A DNA stretch of 44,653 bases, from positions 1,507 to 46,159 of the forward strand of contig JAGNTK010000001.1 of the NCBI GenBank assembly GCA_017987575.1, read 5' to 3'. Below, piece after piece: positions 8,364-18,246 of the stretch; position 1 is the stretch's first letter; each line of letters starts with the position of its first letter. The position numbers and the translations under genes are program-made. This stretch comes from Novosphingobium sp. Its GTDB lineage: Bacteria; Pseudomonadota; Alphaproteobacteria; Sphingomonadales; Sphingomonadaceae. The notes beneath the pieces were generated by a model. The model ran no database searches. It saw only the letters and a program-made list of their open reading frames with translations, and was not told where the DNA came from.

Positions 8364-8384
8364 GCCCGCTTCCGGGGCATAAGC
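8358..8384 (+). terminator. Weak hairpin over the regulator stop codon
   Basis: GCTTA (8358-8362) pairs with TAAGC (8380-8384), with an inner GCCC/GGGC pairing, overlapping the stop codon at 8361-8363. There is no T-run, so intrinsic termination is uncertain. Confidence 0.25.
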
Positions 8385-8458
8385 ACGCTCCAAACCCTTC
8401 CAATTGCCACAAATTCTGCCAGATTGCGTGCTATGTTGGGCAGTAAAGGCAGTTAGCT

Positions 8459-11260
8459 ATGATCCTGTGGGCAGCAGTAGTTGGAGCGCTGATTGGCTGG
8501 ATCGCGACCGGTTGGGGTGATAGCTCAATCGGCCTGATCCTGGGTGGATTCGTCGGCGCCTTGATGGGCAAATGGCTGAATTCCCTGCTGCAGGACCAGA
8601 TCAACGCCGGAATTGAACGCGGCCTGGCCCTGCGCGAAGTTTATTCCGAACCTCGGGTCGAAGGACCGGCACCCACCGCCGCGCAACCTGCGCCGATCCC
8701 TGAACCAGTCGCGCGCCCCGCCGTGCCAGCCGAACCAGCGCTGGCACAGGCATGGCCCGAACCGGCAGCCGAACGCCAGACTTACACGCCCAAACCGCAC
8801 GAGCCCAAAGCACCGTCGATGCTCGAAGGCGCGATTAGCCGCGTGGTCGAATGGTTCACCGGGGGCAACACCATCGTCCGGGTTGGGCTGGTGGTGCTGT
8901 TCGTCGGGCTGGTGTTCCTCGCCCGACTGGTTGCCAGTGCCGGGCTGTTCCCGCTGGAGGCGCGGCTGGCCACCATTGGCTTGACCGGCGCTGCTCTGCT
9001 CGGCTTCGGGTTCTTCAAGCGGCTCCAGCGCCCCGATTTCGCACTGCATTTGCAAGGCGGAGGGGTCGCGGTGATGTACCTGACGGTGTTTGCCGCCGCG
9101 CGGATTTACGAAGTCATGCCGCCGCTCGCTGCCTTCGGCTTCATGATCCTGATTGCCGCGCTCGGTGCCTATCTGGCGGTCATGCAGAACAGCCGGATAA
9201 TGGCCCTCGCCTCATTCCTGGGCGGCTATGCCGTGCCGGTATTGCTGGGCGGAGAGGCGGAAACACCGCTGGGGCTGTTCAGCTATATCACTGTGCTCAA
9301 CCTGGCGGTGATGGCAATCGCCTGGAAGAAGAGCTGGCGGCTGCTCAACCTGCTGGGCTTTTTCGCGACATTCGGGATCGCCTCGGCCTGGGGCCTTGGT
9401 GCCTATCAGGACCGGCATTTCCTGATCTGCCAGGTGTTTCTGGCTCTGTCGGTTGGGATCTACCTCGCCACTGCGCTGCTCTATGCCCATAACACCCCTG
9501 GCAAACTGGGCAATGCGGCGGATTCTACGCTGCTATTCGGCACTGCGCTGGCCGGGTTCGGCTTGCAGGCCGGGCTAGTGCAGGACAAGCCCTATGCCGC
9601 CGCTTGGTCAGCGCTGGTATTCGGCGCGGTCTATCTGGGCGTTGCGGCATGGGCGCTGAAGCGCAAGCAGCAGGGCATGGGCCTGCTATCCGAATGCGTG
9701 CTGGCGATCGGGATCGGGTTCGTAACCCTGGCAATTCCTTTGGCGCTCGACGTAAAATGGACCGGCGCGGCCTGGGCGCTGGAAGGTGCTGGCGCGTTCT
9801 GGGTCGGATCACGACAGGCACGCTGGATGCCCCGAGCGTTTGGTTTAGCCTTGCAGGTGTTTGGCGCGCTCGTCGCTTTTGGGACGTTCGGCACCACCAT
9901 TTCAGCGGTACCTTTCGCCAACAACGGCTTTGTCGGGCCGCTGCTGATCGCGGTGCCGCTGCTGCTGACGGCCTGGTGGTTGCGCGAGCCGTCGCCGCAC
10001 AGCGGATCGCGCTGGGCGCTGCGCTGGGCCCCGATCGAGGCGGATATGGGCAAGCCGTGGTTCCTCGCCGGGTTTGGCTTTGCCGTGATGGCGCTGTGGC
10101 AGGAAGTGACCCGAATGGTCCCTCCGGCGACCAGCGAAGACTATGCTGAAATGGTCTTCTCCTGGCCCAATCAGGTCCTGCTGTTCATGCTGGGGGTTTT
10201 GGCGCTGATGGCGCTGGGCAACTGGTTTGGGAGAACGCGCGGCTGGCGCGTGGCAACTTGGCCGGGACGACTGTCGCTGCCGCTGATCGCATTGGCTTTT
10301 GCGATGGTGCTGGTGATGGGCCGCGAAGTGCTCGACCTGCCAGATCTGATCGCGTGGGTCGTGGCGCTTGGAGTGCATTACCGGATGCTCCAGCTGCGCG
10401 ATACGGCCCGCGGCGGCCAGCACAGCAAGTGGGACGCGGCGATGCACACCGGCGGGGTGTTGTTGCTGACCGCGATGCTGGCCGATTGCCTCTATATGCT
10501 GATCGATCGAACCAAACTGTGGAACACTTCGTGGGCCGGGGTGGTATTCCTCGCCAGCGCCACCGCGATGCTGTTCGGCCTGACCCGCTGGGCGGGCCGC
10601 GCCGCCTGCGGTCAAACGCAAGGGTTTGGTTGGCCGCTACACCCCCATGCCCGGGCCTATTGGTGGCGTGCCGGGATGGTGCTGGCCGTGCTGACCTATG
10701 GCGGCGCGCTGGCCGCAGCGTGGTTGGCAGCTGGCGATGTTGAACCGTTGCCTTATGTGCCGCTGCTCAATCCGATCGATCTGACCGTCGGCCTCGCGAT
10801 TGCCGCGCTCGCCCATCGACGCCAGATGCTCCAGACTGCTAATCCGCAGCCCAAGCTGGCCGAGTGGGTTGCCGGAAACGGTGGGCTTGGCGCACTGGCG
10901 CTGCTGGGCTTTGTCGCAGTCAACGGCATCTGGGTGCGCACTGCGCATCACTTCATGGATGTGCCGTGGGATTACACCACCCTTTCCAGCCCGACCGTAC
11001 TGACCGGATTCTCGATCCTGTGGACGTTGATGGCAATGGGGCTGATGCTCTATGCCCAGCGCAAGGAACTGCGCGTGCCGTGGCTGGCGGGTGCAGGCCT
11101 GCTCGGCGTGGTTGTGGCCAAGCTGCTATTCGTCGATATGTCACAGGCCGAAGGCATTGCCCGGATCATTGCGTTCATCGGGGTGGGTGTATTGATGCTG
11201 CTGATCGGCTATTTCGTCCCCCTTCCGCCACGTAAGGGTGGCGCTGAGGAGAAGTCATGA
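8459..11260 (+). CDS. DUF2339 family polytopic membrane protein
   Basis: 933 residues. The N-terminus has two glycine-rich hydrophobic helices, then a Pro/Ala/Glu-rich linker (residues about 70-130), then roughly two dozen membrane helices to the C-terminus. The conserved segment EWFTGGNTIVRVGLVVLFVG and the following LARLVAS are typical of the DUF2339 (COG5373) family. Function is unknown; it is suspected to be an envelope or glycan-related membrane protein. Its stop overlaps the next gene start as ATGA. Genes of this family are commonly paired with DUF3999 genes, as seen here. Confidence 0.88.
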   Translation: MILWAAVVGALIGWIATGWGDSSIGLILGGFVGALMGKWLNSLLQDQINAGIERGLALREVYSEPRVEGPAPTAAQPAPIPEPVARPAVPAEPALAQAWPEPAAERQTYTPKPHEPKAPSMLEGAISRVVEWFTGGNTIVRVGLVVLFVGLVFLARLVASAGLFPLEARLATIGLTGAALLGFGFFKRLQRPDFALHLQGGGVAVMYLTVFAAARIYEVMPPLAAFGFMILIAALGAYLAVMQNSRIMALASFLGGYAVPVLLGGEAETPLGLFSYITVLNLAVMAIAWKKSWRLLNLLGFFATFGIASAWGLGAYQDRHFLICQVFLALSVGIYLATALLYAHNTPGKLGNAADSTLLFGTALAGFGLQAGLVQDKPYAAAWSALVFGAVYLGVAAWALKRKQQGMGLLSECVLAIGIGFVTLAIPLALDVKWTGAAWALEGAGAFWVGSRQARWMPRAFGLALQVFGALVAFGTFGTTISAVPFANNGFVGPLLIAVPLLLTAWWLREPSPHSGSRWALRWAPIEADMGKPWFLAGFGFAVMALWQEVTRMVPPATSEDYAEMVFSWPNQVLLFMLGVLALMALGNWFGRTRGWRVATWPGRLSLPLIALAFAMVLVMGREVLDLPDLIAWVVALGVHYRMLQLRDTARGGQHSKWDAAMHTGGVLLLTAMLADCLYMLIDRTKLWNTSWAGVVFLASATAMLFGLTRWAGRAACGQTQGFGWPLHPHARAYWWRAGMVLAVLTYGGALAAAWLAAGDVEPLPYVPLLNPIDLTVGLAIAALAHRRQMLQTANPQPKLAEWVAGNGGLGALALLGFVAVNGIWVRTAHHFMDVPWDYTTLSSPTVLTGFSILWTLMAMGLMLYAQRKELRVPWLAGAGLLGVVVAKLLFVDMSQAEGIARIIAFIGVGVLMLLIGYFVPLPPRKGGAEEKS

Positions 11261-12636
11261 TTGCCCGCCTGAACCGCTTGGCCTGCGCCGCGCTGCTTTC
11301 CGTCAGTCTGATCGGCTGCTCGGCCGAAGAAGCGCCTGAACCCAAGAAGCAGGACGATTTTGCGCAGGTTCTGGCCGTCGCGCCAACTGCCGGGAACGCT
11401 CTGGGGCGGGTGGTCTTACCCGCTGCAGCAGTCGCCGAAATCAAGCGTCCTGACCTGGGCGACGTGCGGATTTTTGACGCCAAGGGCCGCACGCTGTCGC
11501 TGGCGCTGGGCTATGACCGGTCGGGCGAATCGAGCCTGCTGAAAAGCAATGACTTGCCCGCCATCCCGATTGCGCAGGCTAGCGGCGGCGCAGCAGTGCC
11601 AATCGCAGTCGAAGTAACGGCTGGAGACGCCACCGTCGCTGTTACTGCCACTGACGCAGCCGCCGCCACCGATCCGCGCGCCGCGATCCTGATCGACACC
11701 CGCGAACTGGCACTACCGGTCATCGGGATTGAGCTAAACGCTGCCTTGCCCAAGGGGGTTCCAGTTACCTTTTTGCTGGAACAGGGCGCCGACCTCAAAA
11801 CCTGGCAGCCGCTTGCCGAGAAGGTCTTGCTGCGCCCGGGCAACGATCCCGAAGTTCTGGGCCAACCCCGGATCGCACTGCCGGGAGTTTCCCTGCGCGA
11901 ACGCTATGTCCGGATCAGCTGGGATGCTGCGCCGACCATAGCCGTCACTGGTGCCAAGGTGTTCGAGGCAGTTGAACGTCCACCCGCCCGGGTTGAACTG
12001 GAAACCAGCGGCGCAGCACTTTCTGGTCCGCACGAACTGCGCTTTGCCCCACAGATTGCCGTGCCGATTGCGGCAGTGAAACTGGAAATGGCCGGACAGG
12101 ACGGGATCGTTCCGGTCGAACTGTTTGGCCGCAATGACCGTTCAGAACCGTGGGGCCTGCTGGCGCGCGGGACATTGAAGCAGGGAGAGCCCGCGCTGGG
12201 ATTGGAACTTTCAGGCAGCACCACCCGCGAATACCGGCTGGTTGCCGATCGGCGCAGCTCCGGCTTTTCGCAGGTACCCAAGATCAGCCTGACGGTGGAA
12301 CCGATCACCATCTTCGCCGCGTTCAATGAAGGCGGACCCTATAGCCTTGCGGTCGGTCATGCCAACGCCAGACCAGCCTGGTTCGATCCCGCCGATCTTG
12401 GCAAACCCAGCGACCTGCTGAGAGCCTGGCGGCGCGAAGCAGAGGTAGCCAGCGCGGGCGATGCACCAGTGATCCTGCTGGCTCCAGCGGCCCCGGAAAC
12501 CGGGTTCGATCCGCGCACCCTGGCCCTGTGGGGAGCACTGCTGCTGGGCGTGGCGGTTCTGGGCTTTGCCGCATGGCGGCTGCTCAAATCGGGGGGCGCA
12601 GCATCCACCAAAGAAGGAAATCAAAATGCCGACTAA
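11257..12636 (+). CDS. DUF3999 family lipoprotein/membrane protein
   Basis: 459 residues. The N-terminus is a lipoprotein-type signal (ACAALLSVSLIGC, cysteine near residue 21). A long beta-rich periplasmic region follows, with one membrane helix near the C-terminus (LALWGALLLGVAVLGFAAWR) and a short cytoplasmic tail. It matches the DUF3999 family that accompanies DUF2339 proteins. ATGA overlap with the upstream gene indicates co-translation and probably a complex. Function is unknown. Confidence 0.85.
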   Translation: MIARLNRLACAALLSVSLIGCSAEEAPEPKKQDDFAQVLAVAPTAGNALGRVVLPAAAVAEIKRPDLGDVRIFDAKGRTLSLALGYDRSGESSLLKSNDLPAIPIAQASGGAAVPIAVEVTAGDATVAVTATDAAAATDPRAAILIDTRELALPVIGIELNAALPKGVPVTFLLEQGADLKTWQPLAEKVLLRPGNDPEVLGQPRIALPGVSLRERYVRISWDAAPTIAVTGAKVFEAVERPPARVELETSGAALSGPHELRFAPQIAVPIAAVKLEMAGQDGIVPVELFGRNDRSEPWGLLARGTLKQGEPALGLELSGSTTREYRLVADRRSSGFSQVPKISLTVEPITIFAAFNEGGPYSLAVGHANARPAWFDPADLGKPSDLLRAWRREAEVASAGDAPVILLAPAAPETGFDPRTLALWGALLLGVAVLGFAAWRLLKSGGAASTKEGNQNAD

Positions 12637-13138
12637 GCGCCTGATCCTTGCCGCGCTGCTGCTGGGTGCGATGCCGCTGGCAGCAAAGCCCGCCAAGCCG
12701 CCGCTGCCAGTTGCGCCGCAGGGGATCGCGGTGGGCCAGGTGCTGGATGATACCTTGGGCAAAACCGTGAATGGCTGGCTGCATTCTTCGGGATCAATGT
12801 ACGGCAAGTCAGAATCCAAAGGCGAAGTCACCACAATCCGGCTTGATTGCTGTGTCGCCGTGTTCAGCAAGGGGCGCAGCTATATCGTTGCACTGACCGA
12901 ACCGGTAACGCGCAGCCCAACCGGCGGCGTAATCAAGGAAAAGATCGTTGCGCTCAAACGGATCGATGCCCGGCCTGGAGAGGTTCAGGAGGAATGCAGC
13001 CTGTTTGGACTCAACCTGGGTCTGACGCTGCGCAATCCCAAGACCATGATGGCGCGTTCGGTAGTAATAGATAATGGCGGTTTTGCGGTGCTCGAATGGA
13101 AAGACACGTTCCGCAATTGTGCTAGCGACGGACTGTAG
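12626..13138 (+). CDS. Uncharacterised exported protein, third gene of the DUF2339 operon
   Basis: 170 residues, not recognised. I start at ATG 12626 because AAGAAGGAAA lies just upstream and the protein then has a signal peptide (MPTKRLILAALLLGAMPLAA, residues 1-20). It overlaps the DUF3999 gene by 11 bases. The mature part has a CC pair (LDCCVAVF) and two further cysteines (EECSLF, RNCASD), suggesting disulphides. It converges on folP with only 3 bp between stops and no clear terminator. Confidence 0.75.
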   Translation: MPTKRLILAALLLGAMPLAAKPAKPPLPVAPQGIAVGQVLDDTLGKTVNGWLHSSGSMYGKSESKGEVTTIRLDCCVAVFSKGRSYIVALTEPVTRSPTGGVIKEKIVALKRIDARPGEVQEECSLFGLNLGLTLRNPKTMMARSVVIDNGGFAVLEWKDTFRNCASDGL

Positions 13139-13141
13139 AAC

Positions 13142-14242
13142 CTAATCCGCCAGCTGGCTGAAGTCAGTCAGCGCCGCATCGCGCAAACCTTGCCAGACAT
13201 TGCGGGCCTGAACAGTCTCCGCGACATCGTGGACCCGCAACAACTGCACGCCCGCTTCCATGGCCTTCATCGCCAACGCGACGGATCCGCCCAGCCGCTG
13301 GTGCGCGGGTGCCTCATTGCTGAGCGCCCCGATCATCCGCTTGCGACTTACGCCCAGCAGCAACGGTTGGCCCAGTGCATGGAACAGCGGCAGCGCATTC
13401 AATAAGGCGAGATTATCTGCAACCGATTTACCGAAACCGACGCCCGGATCGAGCAAAATCTTCTCACGCGGAATTCCGGCTGCCAGGGCGGCATCTCGGC
13501 GCGCAGCCAACCAATCGAACACATCGAGCACGACATCGCCATATTTGGCGTCAGCGTGGAGATCCTCGCCCTCGCCCGGCGCATGCATCAGTACTACCGG
13601 CACACCCGCACGGGCCGCGAATTCAAGACTGCGCGGATCGTGGCGCAGCGCAGAGACATCGTTGATCAGGTGCGCGCCAGCGGTCAGCGCCGCCTCCATC
13701 ACTGCGGGCCGCCGGGTATCGGTGCTGATCGCCGCGCCCATCGCCGCCAATCGCTCGATCGCTGGGATCACGCGCTTCAGCTCGTCCCCTTCCCACACCG
13801 CCGCTGCGCCGGGCCGGGTGCTTTCGCCGCCAACGTCGACAATCGCCGCGCCGGCTTCGACCATCGCCGCAGCGTGGGCGTGGGCGACTTCGGGGTTGTC
13901 CATGAACTGGCCGCCGTCAGAAAAACTGTCCGGTGTGACATTGAGAATGCCCATCACCTGCGGCTGATCGAGCCGCACAGTGCGCGCGCCAAGCTGAAGC
14001 GGCACATGAACGCGTTGAAGGTTTTCCCACTGCTGCTGGACCGCTTCCGGCAGGCCCGGCAGCGCCGCCCGCAGTTCAGGTACAGAATAGCGGCGCCGGC
14101 TGGCAACCTTGCCGTCCTTGCGCCCGATCAGCGCAAACCGGCTGGCATAGACAAACCCGCCCGCCAAGCGGATTGCTTCGCCTTCCTCGCTTTGCGGCGA
14201 GTCAGCAAGGGCGATGGGACGGAGGTAGAAATTTGAACTCAT
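13142..14242 (-). CDS. folP: Dihydropteroate synthase
   Basis: 366 residues. Condenses p-aminobenzoate with the pterin pyrophosphate in folate synthesis, in the cytosol. The DHPS signatures are present: MGILNVTPDSFSDGG (near residue 98), VDVGGESTRPGA, ISTDTRRP, LINDVSALR and LLDPGVGFGKS. The catalytic barrel is preceded by about 90 extra residues, common in alphaproteobacterial FolP and of unknown role. A good AGAGGTGG Shine-Dalgarno sequence precedes the ATG. It converges with the DUF2339 operon; repeat element D lies just upstream. Confidence 0.95.
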   Translation of the reverse strand: MSSNFYLRPIALADSPQSEEGEAIRLAGGFVYASRFALIGRKDGKVASRRRYSVPELRAALPGLPEAVQQQWENLQRVHVPLQLGARTVRLDQPQVMGILNVTPDSFSDGGQFMDNPEVAHAHAAAMVEAGAAIVDVGGESTRPGAAAVWEGDELKRVIPAIERLAAMGAAISTDTRRPAVMEAALTAGAHLINDVSALRHDPRSLEFAARAGVPVVLMHAPGEGEDLHADAKYGDVVLDVFDWLAARRDAALAAGIPREKILLDPGVGFGKSVADNLALLNALPLFHALGQPLLLGVSRKRMIGALSNEAPAHQRLGGSVALAMKAMEAGVQLLRVHDVAETVQARNVWQGLRDAALTDFSQLAD

Positions 14243-14264
14243 AATCCACCTCTAACCCAAAACG

Positions 14265-14406
14265 CGTCATGCTGAACTTGTTTCAGCATCTATTTCGCGG
14301 CCTGAACTGAAGCTCTGCACGGCAAGCGATCCAACCGCGACGTCGCTCACGTCAATCACTGCGGTCTGTGCCGGGTAATGGACCCTGAAACAAGTTCAGG
14401 GTGACG
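14265..14406. repeat. Inverted-repeat element D (CTGAACTTGTTTCAG family)
   Basis: Arms at 14265-14290 and 14381-14406 read CGTCANNCTGAACTTGTTTC and its complement, differing at the NN positions (and their symmetric counterparts). Each arm is itself a small palindrome (CTGAA...TTCAG). About 90 bases separate the arms and hold no gene. It fills the 193 bp gap between folP and ccrM. The core is a dispersed repeat familiar from alphaproteobacterial intergenic regions (from memory). Confidence 0.8.
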
Positions 14407-14435
14407 ATGAAGGCCAGGTCTGCGCTTAAGTGAAA

Positions 14436-15578
<1,143 letters not shown>

Positions 15579-15592
15579 TCAAACCCCCAAAG

Positions 15593-15601
15593 TTATCCAC
15601 A
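15593..15601 (+). promoter_or_regulatory. Perfect DnaA box upstream of ccrM
   Basis: TTATCCACA matches the consensus 9-mer exactly. It lies 24 bases upstream of the ccrM start codon, in the 5' leader or promoter. I saw no second box nearby, so it looks regulatory rather than an origin. Confidence 0.65.
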
Positions 15602-15605
15602 GGGT

Positions 15606-15767
15606 GAGTCTTTGCGGACTCCACGTCAAGCGCAAACTCGCGGGAATCCTAGGGATTCGTGGTTAAGATCGGGTGAAATAAAGCAGAACGAAACGAGTCC
15701 GGCACATCATCTAGAGTCTCGGGATTCACACCGGACTCAACATGTGGTGGTGTGGCTGAGCGGACTC
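15606..15767. promoter_or_regulatory. Dense GANTC methylation-site cluster upstream of ccrM
   Basis: Nine GANTC sites start at 15606, 15617, 15644, 15654, 15695, 15714, 15723, 15734 and 15763. Chance predicts under one in this length. Eight are in the ccrM-rnhB gap; the ninth is in the rnhB 3' end. A CtrA-like TTAA-N7-TGAA (7 of 8) is at 15663-15677. In Caulobacter, GANTC sites, CtrA and GcrA control cell-cycle genes, including ccrM. A promoter whose activity depends on methylation state is inferred. Confidence 0.7.
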
Positions 15768-16393
15768 GGTCGCGAAAAATCCACCGCCGCCACCGGCGCG
15801 AAACTGCGCCGATGGAGTGGGGTCGCTCCAAACCGCTCCAGCGCTGCCAGATGCTCGGCCGTGCCGTAGCCCATGTTGCGCTCCCAGCCGTAGTGCGGAT
15901 GCTCTAGCGCCGCGGCACGCATGATCCGGTCGCGGTGTTCCTTGGCGAGGATCGATGCGGCCGAGATCGAGGGCACCAGCGCATCGCCGCCCACGATGGC
16001 CCGTGCTGTCCAGCGCCATTCCGGCACGCGGCCCACCGGGGTCTTGTTGCCATCGATCAGGACTTCATCGGGTTCGAACCCCAGCCCCACCACTGCGCGG
16101 GTCATCGCGAGCATGGTCGCGGCAAAGATGTTGATCCGGTCGATCTCCTCGGCCTCAACCACGCCCAGCGCCCAGCGGCAGCTGGCCTTGATCTGCGGTT
16201 CGAGCATAGCGCGCCGCTTGGCCGATAGCTTCTTGGAATCGTCGAGCCCCGCAGGCGCGTTTGGCCCCAACAGACAGGCAGCCGCGACGACAGGCCCGGC
16301 CAAAGGCCCGCGCCCAGCCTCGTCCACGCCGACCACCATCTGCCCATCGGGGCACTTGGCAAGGATCAGATAATCACCGATATCAGCGGCCAT
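15737..16393 (-). CDS. rnhB: Ribonuclease HII
   Basis: 218 residues. Removes RNA from RNA-DNA hybrids, including single ribonucleotides. Signatures: [18 protein letters not shown] with the first catalytic Asp-Glu pair, [38 protein letters not shown] and [12 protein letters not shown]. The start is ATG 16393, with AGGAG about 10 bases upstream; the longer frame to 16594 lies inside the opposite-strand gene. The start codon overlaps that of the divergent sugar dehydrogenase gene in a shared CATG. It lies upstream of ccrM on the same strand. Confidence 0.92.
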   Translation of the reverse strand: MAADIGDYLILAKCPDGQMVVGVDEAGRGPLAGPVVAAACLLGPNAPAGLDDSKKLSAKRRAMLEPQIKASCRWALGVVEAEEIDRINIFAATMLAMTRAVVGLGFEPDEVLIDGNKTPVGRVPEWRWTARAIVGGDALVPSISAASILAKEHRDRIMRAAALEHPHYGWERNMGYGTAEHLAALERFGATPLHRRSFAPVAAVDFSRPSPLSHTTTC

Positions 16394-17504
16394 GCGCACC
16401 AAACTCCTGCTCGCTCTATCCCCCCTCGTCCTGATTGCTGCAAGTTGCGGCGGCCCCGCGTCTGGGGATAGCCCCGCCAAGATCCAGACCCTCGACGGGC
16501 AGTTCATCACGCAGGAGCTGGGTACGTTCAACGAGCCCTGGGCGCTGACGGTGCTACCCAGCGGCGCGATGTTGATCACCGAGAAATCGGGCAAGCTGAA
16601 GCTGCGTCGGGCTGATGGCGCGATTCAGGACGTTCCCCTGCCCTTCACGCCTGACTATGGCGGCCAAGGCGGTCTGGGCGATGTTATCGCTTCACCCGAT
16701 TTCGCCAAAACCGGTCGAATTTACTTGAGCTGGGTCGAGGCTGGCGAAAACGACACTCGCGGCGCCGCAGTCGGCACAGGCACTCTGGTGCTCGGCCAAG
16801 GCGCGCCCTGGCTCGATGGTTTTGAAGTGATCTGGCGGCAGAACCCGAAAGTCACTGGCAAAGGCCACTTCTCTCACCGGCTGGTTGTCAGTCCTGACAA
16901 GAAGCACCTCTACATCGCTTCGGGTGATCGGCAGAAAATGGAACGCGCGCAGGATCCAGCCAGCGATCTGGGCAAAGTGATCCGCCTGCCGATTGACGCA
17001 AGCGGCAAACCCAGCGGCGCGGCGGAGCGTGTTTCGCTCGGCCATCGCAACATCCTCGCCCTGCAATTCGCCCCCGATGGGCGGCTGTGGGAAATCGAAC
17101 ACGGACCGGCTGGCGGCGATGAACTCAATCTGGTGAAGCCCGGTGCCAACTATGGCTGGCCGCTGGTTTCCGAAGGGCGGCACTATTCGGGTACTTTCAT
17201 CCCGCACCACGATACCCGCCCCGAATTCACAGCGCCGGCGCTCTACTGGAACCCGGTGATCGCGCCGGGCGGAATGGTGTTCTACACCGGCAAGATGTGG
17301 CCCGAATGGAAAGGCCAGTTGCTGATCGGAGCGATGAAACCCACCGCCATCGTGCGGGTGAAGATCGACGGCGAGAAAGCCACTGAGGAAGCGCGCTATC
17401 CCATGCCCAAGCGGATCCGCGCGATTGCCCAGGCCCCCGACGGCGCCTTGCTGGTGCTGGAAGACAAAGCTGACGGACGGCTGCTGCGGCTTTCGCGCAA
17501 ATAG
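16392..17504 (+). CDS. PQQ-dependent sugar dehydrogenase family lipoprotein
   Basis: 370 residues, six-bladed beta-propeller of the soluble aldose sugar dehydrogenase (GSDH, Yli-type) family. N-terminal lipoprotein signal with lipobox IAASC (cysteine at 19). Family features: [73 protein letters not shown] and GGMVFYTG. It would oxidise sugars in the periplasm using PQQ; no PQQ synthesis genes are in the window. Its ATG shares CATG with rnhB and lacks an obvious Shine-Dalgarno sequence. Confidence 0.88.
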   Translation: MRTKLLLALSPLVLIAASCGGPASGDSPAKIQTLDGQFITQELGTFNEPWALTVLPSGAMLITEKSGKLKLRRADGAIQDVPLPFTPDYGGQGGLGDVIASPDFAKTGRIYLSWVEAGENDTRGAAVGTGTLVLGQGAPWLDGFEVIWRQNPKVTGKGHFSHRLVVSPDKKHLYIASGDRQKMERAQDPASDLGKVIRLPIDASGKPSGAAERVSLGHRNILALQFAPDGRLWEIEHGPAGGDELNLVKPGANYGWPLVSEGRHYSGTFIPHHDTRPEFTAPALYWNPVIAPGGMVFYTGKMWPEWKGQLLIGAMKPTAIVRVKIDGEKATEEARYPMPKRIRAIAQAPDGALLVLEDKADGRLLRLSRK

Positions 17505-17543
17505 CATCGACTTTCTGCCCGCCGCGCCCTAACCGGCGCGGCG

Positions 17544-18062
17544 ATGACCGATAGTGCTTCCTTGATCCCGCTCGACAATGTCGATCCAGCCTTGGTCGAG
17601 GCGTTGCTTGACCGCGCATTCGAGCCGGAGCGCAAAACCCGCACCGCCTACAAGGTGCGCGAAGGGTCCGATTGGCTGCCGGCCTTGTCGTTCGCCGCGA
17701 TCGACAGCGCCGAACATCTGGTCGGCACGATCCAGTGCTGGCCGGTGGCTCTGACCGATCCGGCAGGCCGCAAGCACCCCCTGATCATGGTCGGGCCGGT
17801 TGCTGTGCTGCCCGAAGCGCAAGGGCTGGGCTATGGTCAGGCACTGATGAGCGCCGCCCTCGCCGCGCTCGATCCGCGTGCGCCGCTCCCGCAGGTGATG
17901 ATCGGCGATCCCGAATACTACGGCCGGTTCTGGGGCTTTTCGAACGCTCATACCGGCGGCTGGTCGTTGCCCGGCCCATTCGAGCAGCGGCGGCTGCTCG
18001 CGCGGACGAGCAATCCGGCAGTGCTGCCTACGAGCGGTATGTTGGGACCTTGGGTGGGGTAA
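17544..18062 (+). CDS. GNAT family N-acetyltransferase
   Basis: 172 residues. The acetyl-CoA binding motif A is visible as VGPVAVLPEAQGLGYGQALM, with the Q-x-x-G-x-G loop near residues 94-99. PEYYGRFWGFSNA at about 123-135 is typical of the COG3153 subgroup. Substrate unknown. It follows the sugar dehydrogenase by 39 bases, and inverted-repeat element A starts 4 bases after its stop. Confidence 0.85.
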   Translation: MTDSASLIPLDNVDPALVEALLDRAFEPERKTRTAYKVREGSDWLPALSFAAIDSAEHLVGTIQCWPVALTDPAGRKHPLIMVGPVAVLPEAQGLGYGQALMSAALAALDPRAPLPQVMIGDPEYYGRFWGFSNAHTGGWSLPGPFEQRRLLARTSNPAVLPTSGMLGPWVG

Positions 18063-18065
18063 AAG

Positions 18066-18204
18066 GGTTCACACGAAGACACGAAGGACACGAAGTGGTT
18101 GTGCAGTGCCGCAGGCCTTTGCTCATCGCCCCAACCGAAGTTGGATAGAGCGGCTTTGCCGAAAGGCGCGACATCTTCGTGCTCTTCGTGTCTTCGTGTG
18201 AACC
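18066..18204. repeat. Inverted-repeat element A (CACGAAGACACGAAG arms)
   Basis: 139 bp. Arms at 18066-18095 and 18175-18204 match 28 of 30. They open GGTTCACACGAAGACACGAA. The inside contains a TGCCGCAGGCCTTTGC segment (18107-18122) and a GGCTTTGCCGAA...GACATCTT segment (18152-18177) abutting the right arm. Both are shared with elements B and C. No gene is inside. Confidence 0.9.
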
Positions 18205-18246
18205 ATCTTCTTGTTCCCCTCCCCCCGATCTGGCATCGCACCCGCA

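Noticed and set aside
18066-18204. CRISPR-like repeat in the CACGAAG tracts
   Set aside because: The units are short tandem motifs forming one inverted pair, without regular spacers or cas genes.
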